Positions 18,246-27,223 of a stretch of 64,000 bases of DNA are shown here, piece after piece (the stretch's first letter is position 1; each line of letters starts with the position of its first letter). The DNA is from Methylorubrum extorquens (GTDB taxonomy: Bacteria > Pseudomonadota > Alphaproteobacteria > Rhizobiales > Beijerinckiaceae). The notes beneath the pieces were generated by a model that was given only the letters and a program-made list of their open reading frames with translations, did no database searches and was not told the DNA's origin. Position numbers and translations under genes: made by a program. The DNA lies in assembly GCF_024169925.1 (NCBI RefSeq), contig NZ_JALJXF010000001.1:440001-504000 (forward strand), given 5' to 3'.

Positions 18246-19178
18246 TCAGGCGTAGGCGGCGACGTCGTCGGGGGTGCCGACCGCACTCGTGGTCGCGCTC
18301 GGCGTAATCCGCTTGACGAGGCCGGTCAGCACCTTGCCGCTGCCGAGTTCGAAGAAGCGGTCGACGCCCGCCTCGGCCATGGCCGCGATGCTCTCGCTCC
18401 AGCGTACGGTGCCGGTGACCTGGGTGATCAGCGCATTGCGGATCGCGTCCGGCTCGGTGAGCGGGCCGGCCGTGACGTTGGCATAGACCGGCACGACGGG
18501 GGCGTGCATCGATACCTCGGCCAGCGCCCGGCGCATCGCTTCGGCGGCGGGCGCCATCAGCGCGCAATGGAACGGGGCGGAGACGTTGAGGAGCACCGCG
18601 CGGCGCACGCCGCGGCTCTGGGCCAACGCCATCGCCCGCTCCACCGCCTCCCGGTGGCCGGAGAGCACGACCTGCCCCGCGCCGTTGTCGTTGGCGACAT
18701 CGCAGACCAAGCCCTGCGCCGCCTCGCCGGCGATGTCGCGTGCGGTGGCGAGATCGGGTCCGAGCAGGGCGGCCATGGCACCGATGCCCGGCGCGACCGC
18801 CCGCTGCATCGCCTCGCCGCGAATCCGCAGCAGGCGGGCCGTATCGGAAATCGAGAAGGTGCCGGCGGCAGCGAGCGCCGCGTATTCACCGAGAGAATGA
18901 CCGGCGACGAAGGCCGCATCGCGCGCCAGATCGAGACCGCGCTCGGCCTCCAGCGTGCGCAGCACGGCCAAGCTCGTCGCCATCAGCGCGGGCTGAGCGT
19001 TGGCCGTCAGCGTCAGCTCTTCGGACGGTCCCTCGAACATCAGGCGCGAGAGATTCTGGCCGAGCGCGGCATCCACTTCCTCGAAGACCTGCCGGGCGGC
19101 CGGGAACGCTTCGCTCAGCGCCTTGCCCATGCCGACGGCTTGGCTGCCCTGTCCCGGAAAAATGAACGCTCGCGTCAT
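18246..19178 (-). CDS. fabD: Malonyl-CoA:ACP transacylase (FabD)
   Basis: 310 residues. FPGQGSQAVGMG opens the protein, the nucleophile Ser is in GHSLGEYAALAA, and a C-terminal FELGSGKVL closes the active-site region. It loads malonyl groups onto ACP. First gene of the fabD-fabG-acpP-fabF-mltG series. The 346 bases upstream (19179-19524) show no gene and should hold its promoter. Confidence 0.95.
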   Translation of the reverse strand: MTRAFIFPGQGSQAVGMGKALSEAFPAARQVFEEVDAALGQNLSRLMFEGPSEELTLTANAQPALMATSLAVLRTLEAERGLDLARDAAFVAGHSLGEYAALAAAGTFSISDTARLLRIRGEAMQRAVAPGIGAMAALLGPDLATARDIAGEAAQGLVCDVANDNGAGQVVLSGHREAVERAMALAQSRGVRRAVLLNVSAPFHCALMAPAAEAMRRALAEVSMHAPVVPVYANVTAGPLTEPDAIRNALITQVTGTVRWSESIAAMAEAGVDRFFELGSGKVLTGLVKRITPSATTSAVGTPDDVAAYA

Positions 19179-19524
19179 GTCGTCCTGTCGCCTCGGCGCC
19201 GGAACGGATGCACCGGCGGATCGGTGTCCCGTCCGATGTCACGCCGTACCGTCGCAGTCACCAAGCGGGACCGGCAGTACGGGGATCGTCGGGAACCCCG
19301 TTTAAGGTGCGGCGCAGTCGCATCACGTGCGGCGGGTGTCAACAATGCGCTGCACAAGATCAGAGCGACGGAAAAGCCAAGATCGACCAGGGATTCAGGC
19401 CGGCGATCACGGCCGAGCTTGGCCTGCACCCTCGAACATTATCGATATTGCGATCAGAACCGGGTTCATTTCCGCGCATTGATCGAGAGGCCCTCGCTTG
19501 GATGGGCCCTGCGAGACACACGCC

Positions 19525-19854
19525 ATGTTCCGCACGATGCATCCCCAGGAGGCGGTCGGGCACGCGCATGCCCTGATCGGTGCCTATGAGACCGCCCATG
19601 CCGGGCTCGCCCGGATCTCTCACGAGTTCCGACGCGACCTGTGTGTCACACTCGATCGGCTCGGTCCCGGCGCGGCGCCCTATCTGCGGGCCGTCCGCAG
19701 CGACCTCGAAGGTCGCACCGTGGAGGCGCGGGCGACATGGCCGCTCTGGATCGACCGGCTTACCGACCCGATGATCGATCGCCGCTTGATCGCGTCCCGT
19801 GCGCTGCTCGACGCCGTCGAGAGTGAGGCCGACGCTCGCGGAATGATTCTCTGA
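19525..19854 (+). CDS. Hypothetical protein (109 aa)
   Basis: A helical soluble protein starting MFRTMHPQEAVGHAHALI, with a balanced composition (CVTLDRLGPGAAPYLRAV; RPLDs and Trp residues) that reads as genuine. No domain recognised. It is transcribed away from fabD. The start could also be a second ATG at 19537 or a GTG/TTG upstream at 19498. Confidence 0.5.
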   Translation: MFRTMHPQEAVGHAHALIGAYETAHAGLARISHEFRRDLCVTLDRLGPGAAPYLRAVRSDLEGRTVEARATWPLWIDRLTDPMIDRRLIASRALLDAVESEADARGMIL

Positions 19855-19915
19855 GGCATACCTCTCGAAGCCTCGATCGCCGGCTTCCAGGGGACGGCGC
19901 TCCCGGTGCCGAGAC

Positions 19916-21109
19916 TTAAGCGGCGACGCGTAGGCTCGGCCGGCGCGAACGCTCTGCGAGATCGGCGCGTGCCCGGTCCAGCGCCGCGGCGACCCCGATG
20001 GCGGCCCGTTCGATCTCCGCGTCGGAATGCTCGGCGGTGACGTGCATCCGCAGGCGGCTGGTCTCGTCCGACGCGGTGAGATCGACCAGCAGGCCGAGTT
20101 CGATCAGGTGCGGTGCGGCCAGGCGAGCGAGTTCGCCGGAGCCGATCGCGACGGAGACGCTGGTGCAGGGCTCGCCGCAGACCGCGAGCCCCTGCTCGCG
20201 CAGGGCCGTGCGCAGGTTCAACACGTTGCGCATCAGCCGGGCGCGGCGCTCGCACCCGTCGGCCTCGTCGAGGATGGCGAAGGCCTTGAGGATCACCGCG
20301 ATCTGGATCGGCGAGAGGGCCTGCGCGTCGGCCTCGGTGGTCCGCAGGCAGGCCGTCACCGCGCGGGTGCGGGCGGCGACGAAGCCGCCGTTCGAGGCGA
20401 AGCACTTCGAGAAGCTGCCGATGACCAGGTCGGCCTTGCCCAGCATGTCCTGAAGGCCGAGATGGCCGCGCCCGTCCTCGCCGAGACAACCCAGGTCCTG
20501 GGTTACGTCCACGAGGAGGGTCGCGCCGTACTCGTCACAGAGCGTGCGCAGGGCGGCGAGGTCCGGCGTGCCGGAATCGAGCGGAGACAGGCTCTCGGTC
20601 ACGACGAGGATGCCGTTCTCGGTGTCGCGCGTCCGGATGGCCCGAAGCCGGGCGCGGCAATGCCCGGCATCGAGATGGCGGAACGGCTGAAGGTTTGCGG
20701 TCGCGGCCTCGGCACTCTCCCGGAGGCCGTTCCGGATGGCGGCATCGATCACCACGTGGTCGGTTGGGTGCACGAGGCCGCGGATCACGGCGCGGGCCGC
20801 GGCGCGGCCGGTCGCGCAGAGCAGAGCCTCCTCCATCTGAAGGAAGTCGGCGATCCGGCGCTCCAAAGCCACCGAGAGACCGGGATCGCCGGCTTCGGCC
20901 GCGGCGCAGACGCTGCGCACGCCGAAGCGGCGAAGGGTGTCGGCGGCGGTGGCCACGATCTCAGGGTGGGTCGAGAGGCCGAGGCAATCCTGCGAAGCGA
21001 AGTCGAGCCCACGGAGAGGGCGGTCGCTGAACGAGGCGGCCTTCGGCAGAAGGCGGACGCCATCCGTGCGATCCCGGTCCGTCGCGTCGGTCTGTTCACG
21101 ATGTCTCAT
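19916..21109 (-). CDS. Alpha-oxoamine-synthase-like PLP enzyme with altered active site
   Basis: 397 residues with the fold-type I layout of the BioF/Kbl/HemA/serine palmitoyltransferase family: PLP Lys235 in GSFSKCFAS, Asp201 in LLVDVTQDLG and the GEDGRG turn. By my alignment with E. coli BioF, the His that stacks on PLP (His133) is Arg126 here and the second PLP His (His207) is Gln204. The SFSK context and GGFVAA resemble serine palmitoyltransferase more than BioF. These enzymes condense an amino acid with an acyl thioester and lose CO2. The substrate cannot be predicted and activity may differ. It stands alone, although fabD-acpP lies just downstream on the same strand. Confidence 0.75.
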   Translation of the reverse strand: MRHREQTDATDRDRTDGVRLLPKAASFSDRPLRGLDFASQDCLGLSTHPEIVATAADTLRRFGVRSVCAAAEAGDPGLSVALERRIADFLQMEEALLCATGRAAARAVIRGLVHPTDHVVIDAAIRNGLRESAEAATANLQPFRHLDAGHCRARLRAIRTRDTENGILVVTESLSPLDSGTPDLAALRTLCDEYGATLLVDVTQDLGCLGEDGRGHLGLQDMLGKADLVIGSFSKCFASNGGFVAARTRAVTACLRTTEADAQALSPIQIAVILKAFAILDEADGCERRARLMRNVLNLRTALREQGLAVCGEPCTSVSVAIGSGELARLAAPHLIELGLLVDLTASDETSRLRMHVTAEHSDAEIERAAIGVAAALDRARADLAERSRRPSLRVAA

Positions 21110-21474
21110 GCCATCCCGTCCGATGCCGCGTCGATCTTGAGACCCGACTTTCGGCGGGGGCGGCTTGCCATCGGGTTAAACGGCAACGGTCCAGGGAAAA
21201 TGCATCGGCGCGTATTTAACGAAATGCTTCTTCCGGCATTTTGAACTGATCGCCGATTTTCCCCTTTGGTGCCGAGATGAGAGGGGCGCCGGCTCGGCTA
21301 AACTTATCGAAACGTGAATCGAGATGACTGGAAATCTTTCGCAAACCATTTTCGTGCGGTTGGGATCGGCTGCCGTCCCCTGCCGCTGATGGATGCTGCG
21401 CTTCCAAACGGTTCGGGGCGCCCCCTTGTCCAGGCGGCGCCCCAGCATCGTGCGCGATCGGGTTTGGCGTCGGA
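21110..21474. other. Intergenic region, no gene supported
   Basis: An AT-richer stretch between two minus-strand genes. It should hold the promoter of the oxoamine-synthase-like gene. A 63-residue minus-strand frame (21216-21407) has no ribosome site or convincing composition. Confidence 0.35.
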
Positions 21475-22548
21475 TCAGATCACCGGGATACCCGTCATAC
21501 TCGCGCCGATTCCGTAGCCGTCGCCGAAGAGGGCCTCGTGCGCGAAGTAGTAGACACCGAGGAACAGCATCAGGGCGCTGGCATAGTAGACCGGCGCCAG
21601 AACCACGTCCCGGCGGGTGGCGGGGACCCGGGCGTCGTCGGCGGCGATGGCGATCAGGACCGCGATGATGCCCGAGTGCCCGATGGCGTCGATCTTGCCG
21701 AACTCGACGATGGCCGAGATGAAGACCGCCGTCAGGATGATCGCCGAGGCGCGGCGCACCAGGGGCGTCCAGATCAGGGCGAAGGCCAGCGTGAACTCGA
21801 TGATGCCGGCGGCCTGCATGAAGAGTTCCGGGGAGGCACCCATCGTCATGGCGGGCTTGGCCGCGATGAGCGGATCGGTCCAGTGCGGGTAGGCCCACTT
21901 CTCGACCGAGGCCCACATCAGGGTGATCGCGGCGGCGATGCGCACCACGTCGATCGGGCGCTGGCCGAACAGGTCGCGGTCGAGGGCGGTCAGGGCGAGG
22001 AAGGCGGCGACGCCGAGGAACACCGGATAGTCGGCGAGGTGGAAGACGCCGTAGTTCCAGACGGCGAAGCCGAACAGGAACACGATGCCGGCGGCGGTGA
22101 AGGGCAGGGTGCGCTTCCAGAGCAGACCGGCGGCCATGGCGAGCTGGAGCCACGGGATCCAGGCGACATCGGTCTTCAGTTCCGGCGTGAGGATGATGCC
22201 GCCGAGGTTCCAGAGTGAGACGAGGAAGAAGCCGACCACCGCCCGTACGATCAGGCCGCTGTTGACCCGAGCGAAGGCAGTGACGCGATCCAGCGCGTTG
22301 AGGAGCGCGGTGCCGAGCGGCGTGCCCTCCATCAGGCAGCCGAACATCAGGCAGCCGAGCGCCAATCCGGTGAGAAGCTCGAAGTCGGCGCAGAGGACCT
22401 GTTCGAGGCCGCGGGGCTGCCCGGCGACGTCGAACGCACAAAACCATTTGACGTGGGCGCTGGCCGCCCCCGTTCCGAAAATCAGGAAGCCTGCTGCGCC
22501 TGCAAGCATGAGAGGAGAGCGCACCCAGAAGCTGGACACGTGAGACAT
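21475..22548 (-). CDS. DoxX-like polytopic membrane protein
   Basis: 357 residues with about nine to ten hydrophobic helices. An N-terminal signal-anchor is followed by AHVKWFCAF, a motif I have seen in a group of DoxX-like proteins. Conserved acidic and aromatic residues sit at helix ends (WASVEKWAYPHW, EFTLAFALIW, VEFGKIDAIGH), the last resembling the DoxX FGxxDxxGH pattern. DoxX relatives are linked to quinone-coupled redox, but this protein's role is unknown. Start ATG 22548. Confidence 0.65.
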   Translation of the reverse strand: MSHVSSFWVRSPLMLAGAAGFLIFGTGAASAHVKWFCAFDVAGQPRGLEQVLCADFELLTGLALGCLMFGCLMEGTPLGTALLNALDRVTAFARVNSGLIVRAVVGFFLVSLWNLGGIILTPELKTDVAWIPWLQLAMAAGLLWKRTLPFTAAGIVFLFGFAVWNYGVFHLADYPVFLGVAAFLALTALDRDLFGQRPIDVVRIAAAITLMWASVEKWAYPHWTDPLIAAKPAMTMGASPELFMQAAGIIEFTLAFALIWTPLVRRASAIILTAVFISAIVEFGKIDAIGHSGIIAVLIAIAADDARVPATRRDVVLAPVYYASALMLFLGVYYFAHEALFGDGYGIGASMTGIPVI

Positions 22549-22855
22549 GGAGCCGCCGAAACGGGAGGGAAGTTCGTTGTGCAGGAAAAACTTAACGCAA
22601 TCTGATGGGCCTTGCTAAGGCTTTGTTTACCCACTTGAACGATTGGTTAACGGGGATTGTGTAACAAAGGTTATGCAACCTTTAGGCGCTCGATCTGCTT
22701 CGTCGACGCGTCGTCTTTTCGGGGTGATCGGCTAACCTGTGGAGAACGGGGGTAGCGGGGATGCCCGACAGCGCGGCAGGCGCGTTAACGCCTTGGAAGG
22801 CCGTGTTGACGACGGCTGGACCGGCGCCGTGTGGGTCGCTCGATCGGGACAAGGA
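22549..22855. other. Divergent promoter region with a palindrome
   Basis: No gene. AAAGGTTATGCAACCTTT (22666-22683), with 7-bp perfect arms, lies 118 bases before the DoxX-like start and 173 before the 54-residue gene, so it could be an operator acting on either. A small GCCTT/AAGGC hairpin followed by TTTGTTT is at 22609-22628. Confidence 0.4.
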
Positions 22856-23020
22856 ATGATTGCACTGCTCAGCCTCGTCAGTCTGACCTGCGGCCTCGCT
22901 CTCGCCGGACAGGCGCCGCGCTTTCCCGGCTGGACAGCCCGGATGGAGATGGCTGGCGGTCTCTCGCTCGTGACGGGTCTCGCCACGGTCGGGGCTGGCA
23001 TTGGGGCCTATTGCGGGTGA
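22856..23020 (+). CDS. Small two-helix membrane protein (54 aa)
   Basis: MIALLSLVSLTCGLALAG forms one helix, then RFPGWTARMEMAGG is a loop and LSLVTGLATVGAGIGAYCG a second helix. AAGGA directly abuts the ATG, which is closer than ideal. The frame continues upstream to 22739, but that part is not membrane-like or conserved in appearance. Function unknown. Confidence 0.55.
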   Translation: MIALLSLVSLTCGLALAGQAPRFPGWTARMEMAGGLSLVTGLATVGAGIGAYCG

Positions 23021-23060
23021 GCACGCGTGTGCTGCGCCCGGACCACGGGAAACCGGGATC

Positions 23061-23142
23061 AAAGGATCATACTAAATCCGTCTGATCCTTTCGGGATGGC
23101 GGATTTGGGCTTCGGCGGGATCCCATCGCGCTGGCGCGATGG
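23061..23142. repeat. Mosaic of perfect palindromes
   Basis: Two perfect hairpins stand side by side: AAAGGATCA/TGATCCTTT (23061-23069 with 23083-23091) and CCATCGCGC/GCGCGATGG with a 2-base loop (23123-23142). AAATCC/GGATTT also pairs across them. The first, followed by TCGGG, may terminate the 54-residue gene and also sits downstream of the convergent rsmB. The density of palindromes suggests remnants of dispersed repeats. Confidence 0.45.
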
Positions 23143-23223
23143 AGTACCGTCCTCAGGCGCCGCGCGGGCTTGCTGATCCGGTCCCCGCTTGGATCGAGCG
23201 GAAACCGTATCAAAGGTCCGGGT

Positions 23224-24588
23224 TCAATCGCGCCGCCGCAGAAGGCTCGCGAAGAACCCGTCGAGGCCGCCCGCCCGCCCGGTGCTGCCCACCACGTGAC
23301 TGGGTAAGGTGCGCAGATCGCCCGAGGCGTCGATCAGCTCGGCATGGCCGAACAACCGATCGGGCGTGATCGCGATCCGCTCGAAGTCCGGATTGCGGTC
23401 CAGGAACGCCGCCACCTGCGCGCTGCCTTCCTCGGGCTCGAGGGAGCAGGTGCAGTAGACCAAGCGCCCACCGGGGCGCGTCAGCCGTGCGGCCTTGTCG
23501 AGCAGGCGGCGCTGAAGGCCGGCCAGGCGGATCACGTCCGCCTCGCTCTTCGTCCAGACGACATCGGGATGGCGGCGGATCGTGCCGGTCGCCGAGCAGG
23601 GCGCATCGAGCAGCACCGCATCGAAGGGCGCGTCCTCCGGCAAGGCGAGGGCATCGGCGGTGACCACCTCGGCGGAGAGGCCGAGACGTTCGAGGTTCCG
23701 ACCGAGGCGTTCCAGCCGCACGGCCGAACGGTCCACCGCCGTCACCGCCGCACCTGCGGCGGCGATCTGGGCCGTCTTGCCGCCAGGGGCCGCGCAGAGA
23801 TCGATGACGCGCTCGCCCGAGACAGGTGCCAGCAGCCGCACCGGCAGGGCGGCGGCGGCATCCTGCACCCACCATGCACCCTCGGCGTAACCGGGAAGCT
23901 CGGCCACCGCCTGCCGCACCTCGGCGAGCCGCACCGAACCGAGATCGAGCCGGATGCCCCCGAGCCGCTCGGCCCAGATCTCCGGATCGTGCGGAACCGT
24001 GAGATCGACGGCCGCGCCGTCGAGATGCGCGACGGCGATCCGACGCGCCGCCTCCTCACCGTAGGCAGCCTGCCAGCGCCGGGCGAGCCAGTCCGGGGTG
24101 TTGCGCGCGAGCGGATCGCTCTCCTGAGCCCGGATCGCGTCACGCTCGCGCACGATCCGGCGCAGGACGGCGTTGACGAGGGGCGCGAGGTGCTGGAGCT
24201 GCGGATCGGCTTTCGCGAGGCGCACCGAGAGATCGACGGCGGCGTGGTCGGCGACTGCCAGATCGAGGATCTGCGCGGCGCCCGTTATCAGCAGGGCGAG
24301 GAGGTGGGGACGATCCTCCGGCAAGCCGTCCCGCAGGCGGGCGGCGAGCGCTGCCTTAATGAAGCCGAGGCGGCGGAAGCTCGCCGTGGCGATTGCCCGG
24401 GCGAGTGCGGCTTCTCCCGCATCCAGCCCCGCGCCGCGGGCGGCCTGGGCGAGTGCGTCCTCGAGCGCGAGGCCGCGGGCTGGCCCGAGCAGGGTCGCCA
24501 CCGCTTCCCGCGCCGCGTGGCGCGCCGCGAGGCCGGGGACCGACGGGTCGAAGGGGGGCGGCGGGCGGCGGTTGGGGGGCGGTGGCAC
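23224..24588 (-). CDS. rsmB: 16S rRNA m5C967 methyltransferase RsmB-like
   Basis: 454 residues. An N-terminal NusB-like RNA-binding domain (about 20-150) precedes a RsmB/Fmu SAM methyltransferase domain with DLCAAPGGKTAQIA (SAM site), the Cys motif DAPCSATGTIRRHPDVVW and the catalytic Cys in YCTCSLEPEEG. It methylates C5 of a cytosine in 16S rRNA. Length and both cysteines are normal for RsmB. The start codon is GTG at 24588, and the first 15 residues are Pro-rich. Paralogues of the Fmu family differ in target, so the position 967 assignment is by family only. Confidence 0.88.
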   Translation of the reverse strand: MPPPPNRRPPPPFDPSVPGLAARHAAREAVATLLGPARGLALEDALAQAARGAGLDAGEAALARAIATASFRRLGFIKAALAARLRDGLPEDRPHLLALLITGAAQILDLAVADHAAVDLSVRLAKADPQLQHLAPLVNAVLRRIVRERDAIRAQESDPLARNTPDWLARRWQAAYGEEAARRIAVAHLDGAAVDLTVPHDPEIWAERLGGIRLDLGSVRLAEVRQAVAELPGYAEGAWWVQDAAAALPVRLLAPVSGERVIDLCAAPGGKTAQIAAAGAAVTAVDRSAVRLERLGRNLERLGLSAEVVTADALALPEDAPFDAVLLDAPCSATGTIRRHPDVVWTKSEADVIRLAGLQRRLLDKAARLTRPGGRLVYCTCSLEPEEGSAQVAAFLDRNPDFERIAITPDRLFGHAELIDASGDLRTLPSHVVGSTGRAGGLDGFFASLLRRRD

Positions 24589-24692
24589 GCGTAAAGGGCC
24601 GTTCTGGGCTAAAAGGGATCGGCGGGGTCTCGCCCCGGAGCCGACGCAGTCACATCTGTCGGCAAGGTATGCAAGCCATGAAGGAGATCGGC

Positions 24693-24905
24693 ATGACGCA
24701 GGCGGATGCCAAGGAGCCGGACGCGGCCTCGCGCGCGCTTTCCCCGGCGGCGCAGCGCGCGCTGGCGGAAGCGGCCGAGCGGCGGGCAGCGATCGACGCC
24801 CGCGCGGCCAAGATCGCCGAGCGGCCCGAAAGACTCGGGCGCGGCGGGCTGGAGCCGGTCCGCTACGCGGATTGGGAAGTGAAGGGCCTTGCCAGCGACT
24901 TCTGA
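24693..24905 (+). CDS. DUF1674 protein, succinate dehydrogenase assembly factor 4 homologue
   Basis: A 70-residue basic/acidic helical protein ending in GRGGLEPVRYADWEVKG and ASDF, the diagnostic DUF1674/SDHAF4 C-terminus. In mitochondria SDHAF4 binds flavinylated SdhA before complex II assembly; a similar role is inferred here. AAGGAG six bases before ATG 24693 fixes the start over the ATG at 24678. It converges on nadK. Confidence 0.85.
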   Translation: MTQADAKEPDAASRALSPAAQRALAEAAERRAAIDARAAKIAERPERLGRGGLEPVRYADWEVKGLASDF

Positions 24906-24908
24906 CCG

Positions 24909-24946
24909 GACGCCGACCCTGACCCCCTCGAAGGGCATCCGGCGTC
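24909..24946. terminator. Possible bidirectional hairpin
   Basis: GACGCCG and CGGCGTC pair in the 56 bases between two convergent stops. No T-run follows, so termination is only suggested by position. Confidence 0.3.
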
Positions 24947-24961
24947 GGCCTCGGAAGCGAA

Positions 24962-25732
24962 TCAGCCGAACTGCTCGCGCAGGATGCGCTCTTCCAGGCT
25001 GTGACCGGGGTCGTGCAGCAGCACGAGATCGGTGGCGTGGTCGAGCCATGTCTCCACCGTACAGACCCGGCGGAACTCGGTGTGGTCGGCCACCGCCGCG
25101 ACGGGGCGGTGTTCGGCGTCGATCACGTCGATGCGGATGCGCGCGTGGTTCGGCAGCAAGGCGCCGCGCCAGCGCCGGGGCCGGAAGGCGGAGATCGGCG
25201 TCAGCGCCAGGAGATGCGCGTTGAGCGGCAGGATCGGTCCGCCGACCGAGAGGTTGTAAGCGGTCGAGCCGGCGGGGGTCGCAGCGAGGATGCCGTCGGC
25301 GATGAGTTCGGGCAAGCGCACATGGTCGTCCACCGAGACCCGCAGCTTCGCGGTCTGGTGGGTCTGGCGCAGCATGTAGACTTCGTTGATCGCCCGCGCC
25401 GTGTGGCTGTTCCCCTCGGTATCGGTGGCGATCATCGTCATCGGGTGGATCGTCGACCGCTTGGTCGCCTCCAGCCGTTCGAGCAGGCCTTCTTCCCGGA
25501 ACTCGTTCATCAGGAAGCCGACCGTGCCGCGGTTCATGCCGTAGATCGGCTTGGGCGCGTCCATGAAGCGGTGCAGCACCTGCAACATCAGGCCGTCGCC
25601 GCCGAGTGCGACGACAACATCCGCCTCTTCGGGCGAGACATGGTCGTAGCGGCGCATCAGCAGGTCCGCCGCCTCCCGCGCGTCGGCCGTGGGGCTCGCC
25701 ACGAAGGCGATCCGTGAGAAGCGACGCGGCAT
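24962..25732 (-). CDS. nadK: NAD kinase
   Basis: 256 residues. It phosphorylates NAD to NADP. The GGDG motif (VVALGGDGLMLQVLH), the NE/D motif AINEVYML and the Gly-rich PAGSTAYNLSVGGPI segment are all in place, and the length is typical of the short alphaproteobacterial form. Start ATG 25732, transcribed divergently from cutA with about 105 bases between. Confidence 0.94.
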   Translation of the reverse strand: MPRRFSRIAFVASPTADAREAADLLMRRYDHVSPEEADVVVALGGDGLMLQVLHRFMDAPKPIYGMNRGTVGFLMNEFREEGLLERLEATKRSTIHPMTMIATDTEGNSHTARAINEVYMLRQTHQTAKLRVSVDDHVRLPELIADGILAATPAGSTAYNLSVGGPILPLNAHLLALTPISAFRPRRWRGALLPNHARIRIDVIDAEHRPVAAVADHTEFRRVCTVETWLDHATDLVLLHDPGHSLEERILREQFG

Positions 25733-25837
25733 CCGTGCTGTCAGCCCTGTTGACGGGAAGAGGCCGAGCCGGTCTCACTCGGGGTCCGAACCGGCCACCC
25801 GCGAACGGGCGCCGGCCTGCCGAGGGAGAGCCATAGC

Positions 25838-26161
25838 ATGGAGCGACCGCTCCTCGTCTACACGACCTTTCCCGATGCCCCGACCGCGCTCGACATCGGG
25901 GAGGCGCTCGTGCGCGCCCGCCTCGCGGCCTGCGTGAACGTTCTTCCGGGAATGCAGTCGGTCTATGCCTGGAAGGGCGCGGTCGAGCGCGGCACGGAGG
26001 TCGTCGCGATCCTCAAGAGCCGAGAGGGACTGGCCGACGCCCTGGCGGCGGAGCTGAAGCGGCGGCATCCCTACGAGACCCCGATCATCCTGCATCTCCC
26101 GGTCTCGGGGGCCGACCCGGACACCGTGGCCTGGATCTGTTCGGAAACCGGCCTCGGCTGA
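25838..26161 (+). CDS. cutA: CutA divalent-cation tolerance protein
   Basis: A 107-residue ferredoxin-like protein that forms trimers. LVYTTFPDAPTALDIGE, LAACVNVLPGMQSVYAWKG and RHPYETPIILHLPV match CutA1 throughout. Linked to copper tolerance in E. coli, though its direct activity is unsettled. Full length. Confidence 0.93.
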   Translation: MERPLLVYTTFPDAPTALDIGEALVRARLAACVNVLPGMQSVYAWKGAVERGTEVVAILKSREGLADALAAELKRRHPYETPIILHLPVSGADPDTVAWICSETGLG

Positions 26162-26187
26162 TCGAACCCATCTCGGCCGACATGCGA

Positions 26188-26220
26188 AGGGCGCGGACCC
26201 CGTCACCGGCGCCGCGCCCT
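26188..26220. terminator. Hairpin between convergent genes
   Basis: AGGGCGCGG and CCGCGCCCT form a perfect 9-bp stem around a 15-base loop, between the cutA stop and the stop of the 53-residue gene. No T-run. Confidence 0.45.
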
Positions 26221-26240
26221 CGAGACGTCTCTCTGGCGCT

Positions 26241-26402
26241 TCAGGCGCCGAGGAGGGGTGGGAACAGGCGCTGCCGGTGGGCGATGCTCGCCTCGTAGCG
26301 CTCGGCCTGCAGCCTCGTCAGGCCTGAGACCAGGGCCATCGACCCGCGATAGACGGTGTAGGTGCCATCCTGGGTCGGTTTCACGCGAATGAGCTCGGAC
26401 AT
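26241..26402 (-). CDS. Small conserved-looking protein (53 aa)
   Basis: ATG 26402 follows GGGAGAGG at a good distance and opens a 53-residue soluble protein: MSELIRVKPTQDGTYTVYRG, then SMALVSGLTRLQAERYEASI and a Pro/Leu end. The first half looks like a small beta-hairpin and the second like a helix. Codon use and ribosome site argue that it is real. No family recognised. Confidence 0.65.
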   Translation of the reverse strand: MSELIRVKPTQDGTYTVYRGSMALVSGLTRLQAERYEASIAHRQRLFPPLLGA

Positions 26403-26770
26403 GGGACCTCTCCCTGCCAGGGGTCAAACTTCGAACGCGTTACGATGGCGACAGGTTAATCGGTTGTTCATGTCTTGCAAGCCGGTTTGAGCTTTGCGTC
26501 ACAGACTATTTATGCTGCACCGCAAGAAGAGCCGGCTTGTTTCGCAGTGCGGCTGCGATCACGAGAATTGAGATCGATTTCTCTTGAATATCGGCTCAGG
26601 CTCGGCCGCGCAGGCCTTTATCGGCGACGCTCTGCGCGCGCTTGGTGCCGAAAACGTGTTCGACGAATGCCAAGTTTTTGCGCAACGAGATGCACGCGGG
26701 GGACGGGAGTCTGTCGCAATGCACATTTTGCATCAACACTTTGCCGGTATCGTCCGATCCGAGAAGCCTT
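26403..26770. other. Intergenic region, no gene supported
   Basis: A divergent spacer between the 53-residue gene and the PilZ gene, AT-rich around 26440-26530 and likely to hold both promoters. No clear repeat or RNA structure. Confidence 0.35.
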
Positions 26771-27223
26771 ATGCCATGGGCACCCATGCCGGACTCCCAG
26801 CCCCAGGTCGCCGACTTTCCCTTCGAGTTCATCACCGAAGACGCTGCGGCACAGGTCGAGGCCTCGCTTGTCGCGCGGCGAGAGGAACGGACTTCGACGA
26901 ACTGGATCGCGCTGATCCGGCTGTTCGACGGCACCGAGATTCCTTGCAACGTCAAGGATATCTCCAAATCCGGCGCCAAACTCGGCGTGCCGGCGGCCTA
27001 TGAATTGCCATCCGCCTTCATGATTCGAATCATTGGCCGGGACTTCGTGCTGCGGGTCAATCTCGCTTGGCGGCGAGGCAATTACGCGGGCGTGCGCATC
27101 GAACGCATCGCCAAGCTGCCGGTCGCAGACGAGAAGAAAGCCGTAGCCGTCGAGCCGGGCTCGAAGCCGAACCCGAACTACAGCTCCATCGGCTCGCGCC
27201 GCAGCCGCACCTCGGCCGAGTGA
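26771..27223 (+). CDS. PilZ-domain protein (c-di-GMP receptor type)
   Basis: 150 residues with one PilZ domain (about 30-125). The two c-di-GMP contacts are recognisable: an Arg-rich ARREERTS stretch before the first strand, and DISKSGAKL for the D/NxSxxG motif. The first is RREER rather than the consensus RxxxR, which still provides paired Arg. No effector domain is attached, so it would work by binding a partner. Start ATG 26771 after GAGAAG; ATG 26786 is also possible. The Ser/Asn-rich C-terminal tail appears unstructured. Confidence 0.82.
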   Translation: MPWAPMPDSQPQVADFPFEFITEDAAAQVEASLVARREERTSTNWIALIRLFDGTEIPCNVKDISKSGAKLGVPAAYELPSAFMIRIIGRDFVLRVNLAWRRGNYAGVRIERIAKLPVADEKKAVAVEPGSKPNPNYSSIGSRRSRTSAE

